From Anaspis maculata (lineage: Eukaryota; Arthropoda; Insecta; Coleoptera; Scraptiidae): a stretch of DNA of 64,000 bases. The stretch covers positions 34,427,042 to 34,491,041 of the forward strand of contig OX421966.1 of the NCBI GenBank assembly GCA_949128115.1, read 5' to 3'. Position 1 is the stretch's first letter. The number at the start of each line of letters is the position of its first letter. Shown one piece after another: positions 1 through 11,679 of the stretch. Both the position numbers and the translations under genes were made by a program. The notes below the pieces were generated by a model. It worked only from the letters and a program-made list of their open reading frames with translations. It had not been told where the DNA came from and did not search any database.

Positions 1-5
1 ACTCT

Positions 6-241
6 TCAGCAAGAACGATCGGAGATAATCACAGCCCTGATGGTCAGCAAAAATGGCACTAACAACGCTAGTCCTGGCGTAATCCCGGCGAGCGTTGCCG
101 AATTGCAGCCATCGGAAAAGCACTGGCAGCTTTGCTCCAATTTAAAGTCCGAATCGGCAAGCCGGCAGTTGTTCTCATTGGTTTTGTGGATGATCCAGCC
201 GCAGCTCCTCGTTATCCTCGTCCACGGTTTGATGTGCAAAA
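6..241 (-). CDS. Ly6 gene 1, coding exon 3
   Basis: The acceptor is acgtttcag just above 241. The exon encodes the C-terminal half of the Ly6 domain: RITRSCGW, NNC, QSCQC, DGCN, then the hydrophobic GPI-signal tail and TGA at 6-8. It completes a codon split 1+2 with exon 2. The poly(A) signal lies beyond the left edge. Confidence 0.9.
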
Positions 242-2895
242 CTGAAACGTTATTGAATTATTATTAATTTTGTTTGGTGAAAATCTGTTCAAGTGATAAA
301 AACTTGGAAAATTTGCAGTTTTTCCGAACCGTGTCGATTTTAAAAATTGGTCTACACGACGCCCAATTCAATCTACTTTAAAAAGTCGATCCCCGAGCAG
401 GAATAAACGAGCAGGAGTCCTGCATCAAAAGCGAGTCGTCCTAGTCAAAACACGGGAGAAAGCCCTCGCGGGTGGCTACAGCTACTATAAAAGGGTAGCT
501 GACTCGTCAGCCATTTTGGTGCAGATGTCAGCCCGACGTTCCGATGTCAAGCGTCTTTTTGCGTCATTTTTGCGTTTAGTTAACCTAGTTTTTCGAAGAC
601 AACGTTAGCTATGGACGTCAAGTTGCCGTAAATGCGTCGTTGTTGACGTTTCAGAGAAAAACTGACAGATATAGTAAGTGTGCACGATTCAACAGCTCTT
701 ATCGTGATTTTTCTGGTAATTTAGTTAGTATACATGAAAAACAGAATAGTTTGGGACATGTAGTTCCTCATCCGTCGTGGGAGGGACCATACCTACACCG
801 TGGTGGTGAACTGGTGAAGAGGATATCAACGACGTCGTGAACGCCGGACCAAAGAGCCCCTACAACCGAGATGAGTTATTCACCTGGATCGACTCGCACA
901 ATACTGAGGGAATAATGAAGTGCCTGATGCCTGCATGCTCGCGAGCTCGCGAAGAACAAATAGTGCAATACTTACCTCGTACGACAATTCATGTGACTTG
1001 TAAATTAGCAGTACCTATATGCAGCAATAAAACAGTGAAACAATATGTGTTTGAACGTTCCTCCCAAATATTAAAGTAGGTAGGTACCTAGGTACCCAAA
1101 GCAAATTCGTAACACTACCTACTTTGAATCCTCTTCAGCCAGTGTGGTGTACCAAGGGGAGGGCGGGGAGTGCGGTTCGCTCCGGGTACCAGCAGTAAGG
1201 GGGTGTGTCACTGTTGTTGGATTATTCGAGGTATCGGGGTGCAAAAAGGATATACAGATCTGGGCGCAAGGTCTTGGAGGGTGCAAAACAAACTGGAAAA
1301 GCTCAGTTTTCTGGGGCGTGATTTTTGTTCCCAGAATTCCCGGGGCGCAAAACTGCCGAATCCGACACGGGTTTGGGGGAGTTTCACTATACAGTCTGCA
1401 GTTCATTCTCTAGGTAGGTGGAATTAGGTGAGGGGTCACGCCGCTGTCGGAATTCGTTCCTGGCAAAGGCGAAGCTCATCATAGTTGAAAACTGATACCT
1501 CGTACGACGAGGTTGACGATTCATTTTAAAATTTCCCGCTATTAATTATCCACGCATCACAACGCGTGACAGAGTGCGCAAATGTGACATCTGCACCAAA
1601 ATGGCTGACGAGTCAGCTGTCCTATATAGAGTAGCTATACGGGTGGCAACGGCTAGGAGAAATTTTCAAAATTCATAACGCCCGACTGAAGAATTGTGAA
1701 AAATTGCAACTGCAGACTTAATTTGACTCTTTTGTTTTGTTGGTTCCTGTCAAATTTAGTTCCAATCCATCGGATAGATTTTGAATAATTAAATGATAAA
1801 GTTTTGAACTTTGGCATTTTTTATTATTTGACAGATGACAGATAGGGCAATACTTTAAACTGTTCTGAATACAGTTTCTCAAGAGCTTACAAATGACGTA
1901 TTGCAAGTCGAGTTCCGTGGGGTATAGCTTCTGATATTTGTTGATTGTGACAGTTTCGTTTGATAGATGACAGCTAAAAATTGATAAGCTAGCCATTGAA
2001 GTTTTAAGGTAATGTAACAATGCAAACCAGGGGTGAACGACTTGAACGATGAGATTTCATGTCTAGATTTCAGTTTGGTACTTGAATCGGGGCTAAAAAA
2101 TAAAAAATATAATAATTACATAATTATATAGATAAGGTGGGTAGTGTCGGATTTATAGGAACTATTCCATTGTTTACGGATTTTTTTTATATGTAAGTAT
2201 AATGGAAATTCGAACAATCATGGAACTATGTTTGGCATTGAAAAGCGAAAGCAAAAGGCACTAGTGACGATATTTTTACTTTCGTGCACTGTGTTTGCAA
2301 TTGGAAAGTTTCGCGCCTACTATACCGTACAGAAAGTAACGTTTTCGTGGGTGATCGTAGGAAAAAAAAATTTCGCGTTCACACTACTTCCCCTCTTTGT
2401 TGGTTGGTGGGTCGGAAAAGTAGAACAGTTTTCGTGGTTAAGTTATCTGCATTTTTGATGGTCTATTCATGACCATCATACCCTCAAAATGAATAAGATA
2501 AAAGTCGGGACACCGGACACCTTGTATAGAACAAGATAATTCTACCGATGTTAATAAAAATTAAACTGCGAAAACGTCAGTAGGTATACTCACGTGACTG
2601 AACAGTTTTCCTGCAGAATACCTGGTGACCTTCCACCGGCTCGCACTCCCTATACAATTCACTATTGGTGTCATTTTGTTTCAGTCCTCCACATGCCGGG
2701 TCTTCATATGACGAACATTGAAAGCACTTAATGCTCAAAGCTGAAAAATGGAAAAATCCCATTCATGAAAAATTTCCACCGTGCTAATGCTATAGGTAGC
2801 GTAACTAACGAACGTTCAATCTGATAAAACTCACCTGCAGGAGCGAAGCAAAGAACGAACACTAAGATTATGTAATGTCTATTGGCAGTGTTCAT
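6..2895 (-). CDS. Ly6/uPAR-type GPI-anchored protein, gene 1 (3 coding exons)
   Basis: Join on the minus strand of 2895-2835, 2740-2594 and 241-6, giving 444 nt and 147 residues plus TGA at 6-8. All junctions are GT-AG and both introns are phase 1. Residues 1-20 form a signal peptide (MNTANRHYIILVFVLCFAPA). The mature part opens with KCFQC and has ten cysteines in Ly6/three-finger spacing, including RSCGW, CQC and DGCN. A hydrophobic tail after GCNSATLAG suggests a GPI anchor, so the protein should sit on the outer plasma membrane. Insect Ly6 proteins act in septate junctions, neuronal excitability and receptor or channel chaperoning; which role applies here cannot be told. Exon structure and cysteines are seen directly; GPI anchoring is inferred. 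It is divergent to the Ly6 gene at 23.1-34.3 kb. Confidence 0.9.
277..360 (+). repeat. Internally deleted copy of a repeat seen at 19.72-20.03 kb
   Basis: 277-326 (aaaatctgttcaagtgataaa...) matches about 19725-19766, and 327-360 (ccgtgtcgattttaaaaa...) matches about 19995-20030. The ~225 bp between these two segments in the 20-kb copy are missing here. Confidence 0.55.
475..1655. repeat. Inverted repeat, ~70-bp arms, in Ly6 gene 1 intron 2
   Basis: The arm at about 475-548 (ggtagctgactcgtcagcca and flanks) is the reverse complement of about 1585-1655 (tggctgacgagtcagct and flanks). The left arm contains TATAAAAGG at 486-494; the right arm has a degraded ctatatag there. The 1.04-kb interior has no recognisable gene. 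It is probably a decayed fold-back element. Confidence 0.6.
1730..1990 (-). repeat. Dispersed repeat, copy 1 (second copy at 46.18 kb)
   Basis: The run ttccaatccatcggata and the following ~250 bp recur in the same orientation at 46180-46440 with point changes and small indels. On the minus strand both read as similar broken peptides (LDLQYVxxKLxxNCIQN...CHLSNNKK). It may be a fragment of a transposon coding region; I do not recognise the family. Confidence 0.55.
2594..2740 (-). CDS. Ly6 gene 1, coding exon 2
   Basis: 147 nt between ccatttttcag at 2741 and the donor GTGAGTATAC at 2593. It encodes the first Ly6 finger: KCFQC, PAC, REC and VFC. Both junctions are phase 1. The 94-nt intron 1 (2741-2834) separates it from the signal-peptide exon. 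Confidence 0.92.
2835..2895 (-). CDS. Ly6 gene 1, signal-peptide exon
   Basis: ATG is at 2895-2893 and 20 codons follow before donor GTGAGTTT at 2834. The exon itself probably runs up to 2907, where a strong acceptor (tctttttccag) sits 12 nt upstream of the ATG, implying a 5' non-coding exon further upstream. Confidence 0.88.
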
Positions 2896-3312
2896 TATTG
2901 AGAATCTCTGGAAAAAGATGTATTTCTAATTAACACCCTGCACTATGATTGTATCCTGATCATTAGTTAGCAGGTTTTACTTCAATATTTCGTGTCAAAC
3001 ATGGGAGATAACAATATTTTTGAATACATTCAAGATTTAACCACGATGATAATAGCAGATAACCGAAAGTGTGGACAAACAAACCTCTAATGCTCGAATT
3101 CAATAAACTAGAAAAAAGTGCTGACAGCGGATTTGCGACAAAATAAACAAACAAGCAGAGATTTTACACTACAAATGAGTCCCTACCCACTTCACCATTT
3201 TTTAATTAGTATATTATTTGCTTATCTATTGTAATACAAGTTTATCGGTGGGAAAAGTTATCATTGCAAATTCTGCATAATTTACATAGTAAAGTAAAAA
3301 GAAAATACTTAC

Positions 3313-3372
3313 TTGGTATGACTTGCTTGATGCACTGACACCCACTGGATTATCTTATGGGTTCTTATAAAA
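3313..3372 (-). promoter_or_regulatory. Probable core promoter and 24-nt 5' exon of Ly6 gene 1
   Basis: On the minus strand TTTTATAAGA lies at 3372-3363. A TCAGT initiator follows with its A at 3336, 33 nt after the start of TATAAG, which is the usual arthropod TATA-to-initiator distance. 24 nt later comes a consensus donor GTAAGTATT at 3312. Joined to the acceptor at 2908 this gives a 405-nt leader intron. The motifs are seen; their use is inferred from spacing. Confidence 0.5.
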
Positions 3373-3970
3373 CCGAAGAAATAGAACACAATTATAAATT
3401 ACACACATCAATATTCTGGATAGATCCTGACTAATCTAGAAAAAGTCGTTTGGATAGGTCTTGTCGGTAATTTTGGTACATGTGTTGTTCATTAGATGTT
3501 ATGGAAAATGCATTTTCAACACTATTCTCGACAATAATTACAATTACCAGCGATGCGATGATGTGTTTGAGTAGGTACGGTTCACCTTCGGTTACTGCGA
3601 TCGCACCTGTGGAGAATTTTTGCAAATATATCGATCAGGACAGTTCAAATATGGGCGTGTGGAGTGTGGATAATGCTACTTTGGAAAAAGAACAAATATA
3701 GACGATGTTGGAGGAGAAGGAGGAGGAGATGACCAAAACACTTTCCTTACTCCCTTCATAATGGTGATGGTGACGCAAACAAAAGAACAGAGGTAGAAAT
3801 GTCTCCCTTGAGTGGTGTAAAGAGTGAAGATAATATACTCAAAAAAGAAATTTCAGTATCTAGACTCTCCACTTCACTCCACTCTATTTCTTACAAAATG
3901 CAACTAATTCTCGACAAAACTGATCCTGCAGTAATCAAAACGTGCTTTATTTAATTATTGATATATTTTA
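3373..3970. other. Intergenic, nothing recognised
   Basis: A short AT-rich stretch upstream of the Ly6 gene 1 promoter. It has an imperfect GGAGGA-rich patch around 3708-3730. I see no gene, RNA or repeat copy. Confidence 0.5.
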
Positions 3971-5471
3971 TACAGGGTATCTCGGAGAAGTGGAAACAGC
4001 TCCATATTTTTCGCCTGGCACCTTTTCAGAAAATTCCTTCAAGAGTATACAAGTTTTTGTCACCTTTTGACATTTTTTTCTTTCTAATTCTCGGCAATGA
4101 AAACTGCGTAGATATTTTTCTTCCTGTGGTAGCATTCGCTTTTTGTTTCTGTCATTACCCTTTTGTTGTGCTTACGCAGATGGAATTACAAATGTACCTA
4201 TCATAGTTTTTCTATTGCATTTTTTTCAAGAAATTCCTTCAATGGATATAACGATTTCGACTATTGTGGATCTGTCAGTGTCAACAGCTTTCCTTTTCTT
4301 TCTCTAATCTTTTGATAGATGTCAAGTTTTTGACATTTTTCTGATGACTTTTTTTTCGATCATGACAATGGAAACTTCGTATTTTTCTCGGTTCGGTAAC
4401 ATACTTTTTTGTTTCTTTCATTATCCTTCTGTTATCGTGGTAATGTATTTGATGATGTATTTAGATGGACATGAAAATTTGTCATATTTTTCCCTATTGT
4501 ATTTCTCCAAATTCAGATTCAGATTATTTATTAGCTCTTCAATAATTATTAGTATTATTACAAAACATAGAGTTGACGGCACACCACAGGGACCTGTGGG
4601 CGGGGCTTAACAGAAAAACAAAAATCGTTTTGAACGAGCCCGTGTGTTGAAATAGGGGAAGCAACACCGTCAGCTGGAGTGGTGGACCATTACCCCGTCA
4701 CAGGCGAACCTAAAGTCCCACTGCAAATCTAGGTGCACCACTAGATGAACTAAGTTCGCGCAGTTAGGCTCCGCCCACAGGTCCCTCTGGTATTCCGACT
4801 ACTTTACACATAATTTTAATATGGGGTGTGAAGATTTTGACCATTGCGGATCTGTCAATGTCAACATTTTTCTATTCTCGTAATTTTTAGATGGATGACA
4901 AGTTCTTGACATTTTTTTGACAAATCAGTCATGACAGAAATAAAAAATGTCACACGGAGAAATATACGTCGTTTCCATTACCGCGAATTGAAAAAGAAAA
5001 CCTTGCAAAAAATATCAAAACTGATCACTGATCACTTTTCAAAAGACCAGAGGAACAAATGAAAAGTACTGACACTGACAGATTCTCAATAGTGAAAATC
5101 GTTACATACTTTGAAGGAATGATCAGAAAAATTGCAATAGGAAAAAATGACATGAATTTTTAATTGCATCTACATTATCACAATAAAAGAGTAATCACAG
5201 AAACAAAAATCGTATATTACTGCACGGAGAAAAATAAGTACGTAGTCTTCATTGCCAAGGATTAAAAACAATGTTGTCAAAAAATGTCAAAAGTTTGTCA
5301 CTAATCGAAAAATTAGAGAAGCAAAAGCATTACTGACACTGATAGTCGAAATCAGTAATAGTAACAGTAATAGACAGTAATAGTCGAAATCGTTAACTCT
5401 ATGATGGAATTTCCCGAAAAATGCCAGGGAAAAAATATAGAGGTGTTTCCACTTCTCTGGGACAACCTGTA
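3971..5471. mobile_element. Fold-back element with TACAGGGTA end
   Basis: The left end TACAGGGTATCTCGGAGAAG and following ~60 bp pair with the right end around 5400-5471 (cttctctgggacaacctgta). Inside are several diverged copies of a ~110-bp unit (gacatttttt, then gaaaactgcgta- and tgtttctgtcattaccctt-like runs at 4060-4190, 4330-4440, 4890-5000 and 5240-5350), some inverted. A separate short element sits at 4570-4796. There is no transposase. Confidence 0.65.
4570..4796 (-). mobile_element. ~230-bp miniature inverted-repeat element, copy 1
   Basis: The termini are ccacagggacctgtgggcgg and the near-complement ccgcccacaggtccctctgg. A second copy lies in the opposite orientation at 46449-46688. 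The terminal repeat itself contains the small palindrome GGGACCTGTGGGC/GCCCACAGGTCCC. No clear target duplication was found. Confidence 0.7.
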
Positions 5472-5949
5472 TTTTGAGTGTGGGAAGTTAATTACGACGA
5501 CCATGATGATTTTTTTGCCTTTACATCCAGGTATAATGATGGTCCTTTTTTATACCTTCATGATTTTGTTGCAGGTATTCTAATGATAATTATTGAGTTT
5601 GTGTATAAAATTACACATTCCGTTCAGTTCCGTCCAGCGAAATAATTAAAATGTCATTAATTAAGATACTGTTTATCATGATTCATGAGCTCATGACATG
5701 TTGGCTATTTTACAATCACAATTGTTTTGGAAAAATTTTGGGTGAAATCTAGTCTGGGAAGTAATAAATATAAATGATATACAAGGTGTTTGAGTTTTAA
5801 TCGAGCAAATTTCACTGATGTATCCTAATCCTTCTAATTCAGAAAACAATAGCATAATATGCCTCACTCGCTACCTGAGAGAGATACAGGGTGTCGCAGT
5901 TCAAAAAAAAATCCAATTAAACACAATTTTGTGTGCAATGCCCTACCTA

Positions 5950-7036
5950 TACCGGGTGATCATTTGAAAACTATCCACCTGCAATAACTCCCGATTTCTA
6001 GTGAATATTTTTTCGAGCAAAAACAGGTCGATTTTTATATCGGAGGGGGACATCTAAAACATACATTGGCAAATTTTTATATTCATCTCCCTCGCCCCCA
6101 CTCACCCCAACTTTGAAATTTCAAATGACACTACCTACCTTGCGATACATCAAATTAAAGAGAATTAAATTTTCTTTCTGAAAAAAATATTTCCAAAATT
6201 TTTAACCCCACTCCCTTTTCCCTAAAAAATCTCTGATTGTCTCATTTTATATTCTGCACCCCTAATTTTTTCTCAATTAAGTCGGCGTCATCCTAGATAG
6301 CATCAAAGAAGAAAATTTTCGGTGAAAAAAGTGCTACCCAAATTCACCCGTTTGCTCTCCCCCACCTCTACTCCCAAATTTAACAAAACATCACCTACTT
6401 TGTGATACATCAAATTGAAGGGAATTGAATTCTCTTTCCAAAAAGAATTTTTTTTGAAATTTTCCACCCCTCCCCCAATAAATTGGCCATTTGGAATATT
6501 CTAGGGGGGAAATGGGGGGCTTTAAAAATTGTGAAAAAATCTTTTTTAGGAAGAGAATTCAATTTCCTTCAATTTGATGTATTACAAAGTGGGTATTGAC
6601 ATTTTAGATTTTTAAGGTCATGTGGGGGGAGCGAAGGGGTGAATTCGGGTGTCACATTTTTTTATAGAAAATTTTCTCTTTCGACGCTGTGCAGGATGAC
6701 GTTGACTGTATTGAAGGGAAATGGAGGTCAAGAATATTAACTTGGACACTCAGAGAATTTTAGAAAAAACGAGGGGTGGGGTTGAAAAATTTTAAAATAT
6801 TTTTTTTAGAAAGAGAATTTAATTTTCTTCAATTTGATGTGTCGCAAGGTAAGTAGTGTCATTTGAAATTTCAAAGTTGGAGTGAGTGGGGGCGAGGGAG
6901 CTTAAGATATAAATTCTCCAATGTATGTTTTAGATGTCCCCCTCGATATGAAAATCGCCCTGTTTTTGCTCAAAGACATTTGCACTAGGAATCGGGAGAT
7001 ATTGCGGGTGGATAGTTTTCAAATGATCACCCGGTA
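5950..7036. mobile_element. Fold-back element, TACCGGGTGATCATTTG ends
   Basis: Left TACCGGGTGATCATTTGAAA pairs with right TTTCAAATGATCACCCGGTA, flanked by TA dinucleotides. The arms are several hundred bp long. The unit gatacatcaaatt(g/a)aag...gaatt occurs twice in each arm, so the interior is a doubled palindrome. A one-sided TACAGGGTG at 5885-5893 sits just outside. A partial relative lies at 41.9-42.4 kb. It has no coding capacity. Confidence 0.75.
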
Positions 7037-7776
7037 TGGTACTTTTCGAAAGTAGGTACGTCATTCCAAAGAAACTAATGCGCGCTACTGGTAAGCTCTT
7101 CAAAAACCGAAGTATTTTCAAAAAAATTACTCGAATGCTCAACTTCAACAACTGACCAGACCTCACTCACTGACATGCGCCGCATCGCTACCAATAACGA
7201 CACCTGAGTACATAAAACCGACATTTCTAAAAAAAAAACATAATTGAAAATGATAACTGCCATGAGAGTGATTCAGCGTCCGTAGAAATACACACTTTAC
7301 AGATTTGCGAAGATTTTTATAAGGAAATCACCAGTTATCCTACGAATCATTAAAAGAGAAAGTCATATATCATCTATTATGAAAAAGGCAGGAGAAAATT
7401 CTAAAAAATGGATGAAGCACTGTGTTTCTAGAATTTCACAATCGACCATCAACATGTCAAGATTTTTTAGCGAAACAGTTCTGGAAAAGTAAGAACATAC
7501 TCATACTCGTAGTAGTCGTAGTTTATGCAAAGCGTATAAGGGCTGTTCGGAAAGTACCTACCTGCTACGAGTCTACCAGTTTACCTGTGATCTTGATGGA
7601 AATTTTCTGAATGGGTTTATCAGTTATCAAGATGGCAGTGAAACTGAAGTATTGTCAAGTCAAAAGTAAAAAAAAAACTGTCAAATTTTGTCAATCAAAC
7701 ATTATCTGTTGCTAAAATGTTACAAAGAAAGAGTGTCACATTTTAAACAAAGACATTTGCGTAAGGCTAGACACAA
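7037..7776. other. Unassigned spacer
   Basis: No convincing gene. The run gggctgttcggaaagtacc near 7540 recalls a mariner-type end, but no partner was found. Open frames here are short and without recognisable motifs. Confidence 0.4.
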
Positions 7777-8320
7777 TACAGGTGTTTCAGCGATGATAGC
7801 AAAAAAATTGACTGTGGGTAGATCTTTTCGAAATATGACTAAAACCTATACACCATTTTGCAAAGTTCGGCCTAATAACGAAGATGCAGCCCTTCAAAGT
7901 TGACTTTTTTCGGATTTTAAAAATTTGTAGCTTAGTGACGTTTTGACCAAAATAACTTAAATTCAGCATTAAGTGATTTGTCGAAACCATCCACCGACCT
8001 GCAAAATTTTGAAAGAATCCAATCAGTGGTGTAGGAGTTATGAGGGTCAATAAATTAGAAGCATCCGAAAAAAAGTTGACTTAAGGTGACCGCCCTTATA
8101 ACTTTTACGCCACTGATTGGATTCTTTCAAAGCAGGTTGATAGATAATTACGACAAACCAGCTTATGCAAAATTGAAGCCAAATTTGTCGAAACGTTCCT
8201 GAGTTACAAATTATTTAAATCCAAAAACAGTGAACTTTGAAGGGCTGTATCTTCGTCATCAGGCCGAACTTTGCAAAATGGTATATAGGTTTTCGTCATA
8301 TTTTGACGAAATCGCTGATC
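7777..8320. mobile_element. Fold-back element, TACAGGTGTTTCAGCGATGA end
   Basis: Left arm about 7777-8030 (ttttgcaaagttcggcc, aatccaatcagtgg) pairs with right arm about 8100-8290 (ccactgattggatt, ggccgaactttgcaaaa). The right terminus is degraded. A second copy of the family, with an intact right end (tcatcgctgaaacaccctgta), lies at 31.65-32.32 kb. Confidence 0.7.
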
Positions 8321-8394
8321 GAAATCGCACAACTTAAATTTTTGTTTTCGTTTTAGACTCAATTTCAAGGATAACATTACCCTGTGAGACGGAC

Positions 8395-9730
8395 TTAAAT
8401 TGGCGAAAATCAGCGGCCACCAGAATGCGCTGAACGCAGTCAAACATGGTGGCCCAAGGGGCCTTGACAAATAGGTACCCAGCGCACAGCCCAGCGCCGT
8501 AGCGCAGTAGCACTCGACAGTTGACAGTACCTACTCCAAATCATAAGAATATTGACAGTTTTGACAGTTGAAAAATAATTAATTTTTTTTGTCTTCCTTG
8601 TTTTCCACATCGTCGTGAATGTGAGCGAGTGAGTGTTGTAGCTCTGGTTGTAGTTTGACTTGAATTACTGCGTTAGTATACGCCGATGGACACAATGCAC
8701 AATGCAGCTGCAAAAAACGATACGTAAGTTGGTGAAATGCTGGCCGAAAAATGCAATCTCTGAATGCTTATTTTACATTACAGATGTTGAGTTGTGTGAG
8801 CCCCTTGCACACAAGGTGGAAATACTAAGCCCCCACAAGACAAGGCATAGGTACAACAGGACGCATCACGAAAATGTGCCAACAATTACCGTTTAGGCCA
8901 GAAAGATGAACATTCTTTTGGAGTAATCGTACGACTCATACAATGACTGTAAAGTGAAATTTCAGTAGCTAATAAGCATTTACCGGTGTCTAGAATAATA
9001 AAAATCATAGTTTATCAATAATAATTGAGTATTCTTCAGTCATAAGTTTAATCATAGCTCATCGGTTGATGTTAGTGTTTCTACAATGGAAAATATTTTC
9101 ATAACGATTAAGTTGTTCTGAATCTGAACTGATGAGGCGAGTGACGGATTCTGATTTGCAGGCCAGGTATCTTCTCTCAATACCGCTGGCGTTGATCTCC
9201 AGGCTCTCCGTCTGCTCTCACTGGCTTATCGGAGATGGCTTCACGAGTTCACAACACTGTTCTAACAACTGGTCCACAGAACCCAACCTCCAAATGGTTT
9301 TCAATTATCCATTTATGAGACATAACAAAGCACAAGAGTCTCACAGTCGTAATGAGCCCCAGTCACCCCACACACGATTAAATGACCTGCCTCAATCACT
9401 TCTTCGCACTTTGTCGAGAGGGGGCTGATTTGGTCACCAACATGACCATAAATATTGGGCAAATGAATGTGTATTATCGGCATTTTCTAAAACAAAAATA
9501 AGTTAGAGATACTGCAACGAAATTCCATTCCCAACGAACCTCCAGTTCTTGGCCCACTGTTACGAGTTCGTGACTGTTACGCTTTCACTGACAGCTATCA
9601 CTGTTGACAGCTGTTGTGATGTAAATGCGCACTGCGCTTACTACCTATTTGTCAAGGCCTCTTGGGCCACCATGTTTTATTGCGTACAGCGCCACCACGC
9701 GGAAAAGATTTTCGCCAATACACAAAGTGG
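8395..9730. repeat. Inverted repeat, ~145-bp arms
   Basis: About 8402-8545 (ggcgaaaatcagcggccacc ... ccttgacaaataggta) is the imperfect reverse complement of about 9580-9725 (tacctatttgtcaaggcc ... aagattttcgcca). The 1-kb interior has no recognisable gene. It is probably a non-autonomous fold-back element. Confidence 0.65.
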
Positions 9731-10513
9731 TGGAGTGAGTGAGAGGAATCGTACACTTCAGACTGACTAGATGGATTCTAGTTTGTTATTTGGAGGTACT
9801 GCAAAAATTTCATTTTTATTTTCTAAAATATTGAAAAATTCATATTTTCACACACCATCAGGCTCTTCCTAATGCTATTTTAGAAATATATGACTTATTT
9901 CATTATTTTCCATTCATTTGGTTTTGGTGAGAGATCAGTACAAAGTTTTCGTTAATTTTCAAGTTAGGAAACTACAACCTGCCTTTCTTTTTAGCCAAAT
10001 TTAATTTAGAAAAGAAACTCTAGTTACACAATATTACACACACTTTTTTCCATAGATTTTTTGCGAAATTCATGATCTCGTCAATCACTCACTCTTTCTA
10101 GCAACAAGAATATCTATCAGTAGAGCACGCGACATAGCAATGATGCTTACTTTGATGCATACGACTACATTATTATAAATAAAAATTGTCTTATCAAAAC
10201 AAAACCGGTTATTTTTTGATAATGTCTTATGTAAACAGAGCGGCTTCACCCAGTAAGTCGGGAATGCACCAGTTGTTTGTAGTTAAATCTCAAACCTGAA
10301 TCAAACGTTCAAAATAATATTTGAATTCTTATCAATCACTTATATTTTAGTCAGTGTTTGTACGTTCTCTTCTTCACTTCAGACATGACTTTCAAAATTT
10401 CGAAGTGGCAGCAAAATTTTTGTGTTTCATTTTTATTTTGGATTTCACATATCGAGACAGCTTATAGTAAAAATTATAGGTATGTGTCAACATTGAAATA
10501 AGGTACCTACAAT
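9731..10513. other. Unassigned AT-rich stretch
   Basis: I see no coding potential, RNA gene or repeat partner, apart from the CCTACAAT target duplication at 10506-10513 that belongs to the next element. Confidence 0.4.
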
Positions 10514-10689
10514 CAGTGGTGTAACCAAGGGGAGGGGGCGAGGGGGGCGACTGGAAAAATCGAAAACTAAAATCGCGAAACGCCTGAAATATGCCGATTA
10601 TTAATAGCATTATTATTTTCCAGAAAATTCCGCTACCACTAGCGAACTCGCTTTGCCCCCTCCGCCCTCAAATTCTGACTATGCCACTG
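10514..10689 (+). mobile_element. hAT-type miniature element with 8-bp TSD
   Basis: 176 bp running from CAGTGGTGTAACC to ATGCCACTG. It is flanked by a perfect 8-bp duplication CCTACAAT (10506-10513 and 10690-10697). CAGTGGTG/CCACTG ends and 8-bp duplications are the hAT signature. It is too short for a transposase. Confidence 0.85.
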
Positions 10690-10697
10690 CCTACAAT

Positions 10698-11142
10698 GCA
10701 TATAAATGCATTTTTCGCAGGATTGGCAGGTATCAAATTGGCTGGATATTGAGAGATAAGAGGCTTTATTTGTTCTTCAATTTGAACAAATTATCATGAT
10801 CATCCAGCACCTCTATAGGTACCTAATATTGACAGATTTATTTTTCATTGTTATTTGAGTTGCAGTAATCATCTTAAAATAAAATGCATGCACACTTTTA
10901 TACAGAACGATGCATGCAATATTGCCCGAGTTTTGTAGGATGGTTATTTGTCATTCGATTTCAAAATCCAAGCATCGAAATAAATTAAGGTTCCGGTTGA
11001 TCCTTAAGTTCTTACCACACGTTTTAACAAATATTTATTGACTTGTCGACGTATGTTTCAGCAATATGCCATTTCTAAGACGTCGTATAAAATCCAAAAT
11101 GTTCGCAGCAAAAAAGTGTCGAAGATGAATTTTTACATTTTG
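10698..11142. other. Unassigned stretch
   Basis: AT-rich, with a few ATGCATGC-like runs near 10883-10920. Nothing else recognised. Confidence 0.4.
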
Positions 11143-11340
11143 ACGGCCCGCTAGTCGAGTAGACTGCGTGTTCGCTCAGCAAGCTGAGCTCCCGGGTTCG
11201 ATTCCCGGGCAGCAGGTCTGGGTGTTGTGCTGTGTAAGCAAATTTTTCACATGTAATAATTTCAATAAATATGCAGCCACTCCTATGACATAACAAATGC
11301 CGAGAAGGATAGATACAAACTTTTACACCTTCAAATTATT
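11143..11340 (+). mobile_element. tRNA-derived SINE
   Basis: The tRNA-like head spans 11143-11215, with an A-box-like TAGTCGAGTAGACTG at about 11152 and a perfect B box GGTTCGATTCC at 11195-11205 in a GC-rich T-arm. The two acceptor strands do not pair, so this is not a working tRNA. An AT-rich body follows and fades into T/A-rich tail sequence near 11340; the 3' end is uncertain. Confidence 0.65.
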
Positions 11341-11679
11341 TTTATTTTTATTATATTTAAATATTTGTTGAAACGTGTATGTGTATTAAGTTGTTGTATT
11401 CTATAACTGGTCGCCTAAGGGATGATAAATCTCCATAAAAAACCAGCAACTTTGAAAGTGTGCATTGGTACAAAGTTGGTATTCAGAAGCTGTATGATAT
11501 TGATGAATTGACAGCAACTCCGTTCCACCCCAATAGGACCTGAAGTTTATGTTTTTTCTTATTTACTATCAACTACTCTCCTCATAAATTAGTACGTTCT
11601 ACATTACATGCTATTTAAATCAAGCGTACAGGGCTGAATATAACAAAAAAACCTCAAAGCATAACTATAAATAGGTTCA

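Larger units (their letters stand above)
242..2593 (-). other. Ly6 gene 1, intron 2 (repeat-bearing)
   Basis: A 2352-nt phase-1 intron with donor GTGAGTATAC at 2593 and acceptor TTTCAG at 242. It holds a short repeat at 277-360, an inverted repeat with arms near 475-548 and 1585-1655, and a dispersed repeat at 1730-1990. The part from about 1139 (cagtgtggtgtaccaagggg) resembles a decayed hAT left end, with no partner end found. I see no exon in the remainder, including 2030-2590. Confidence 0.75.
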
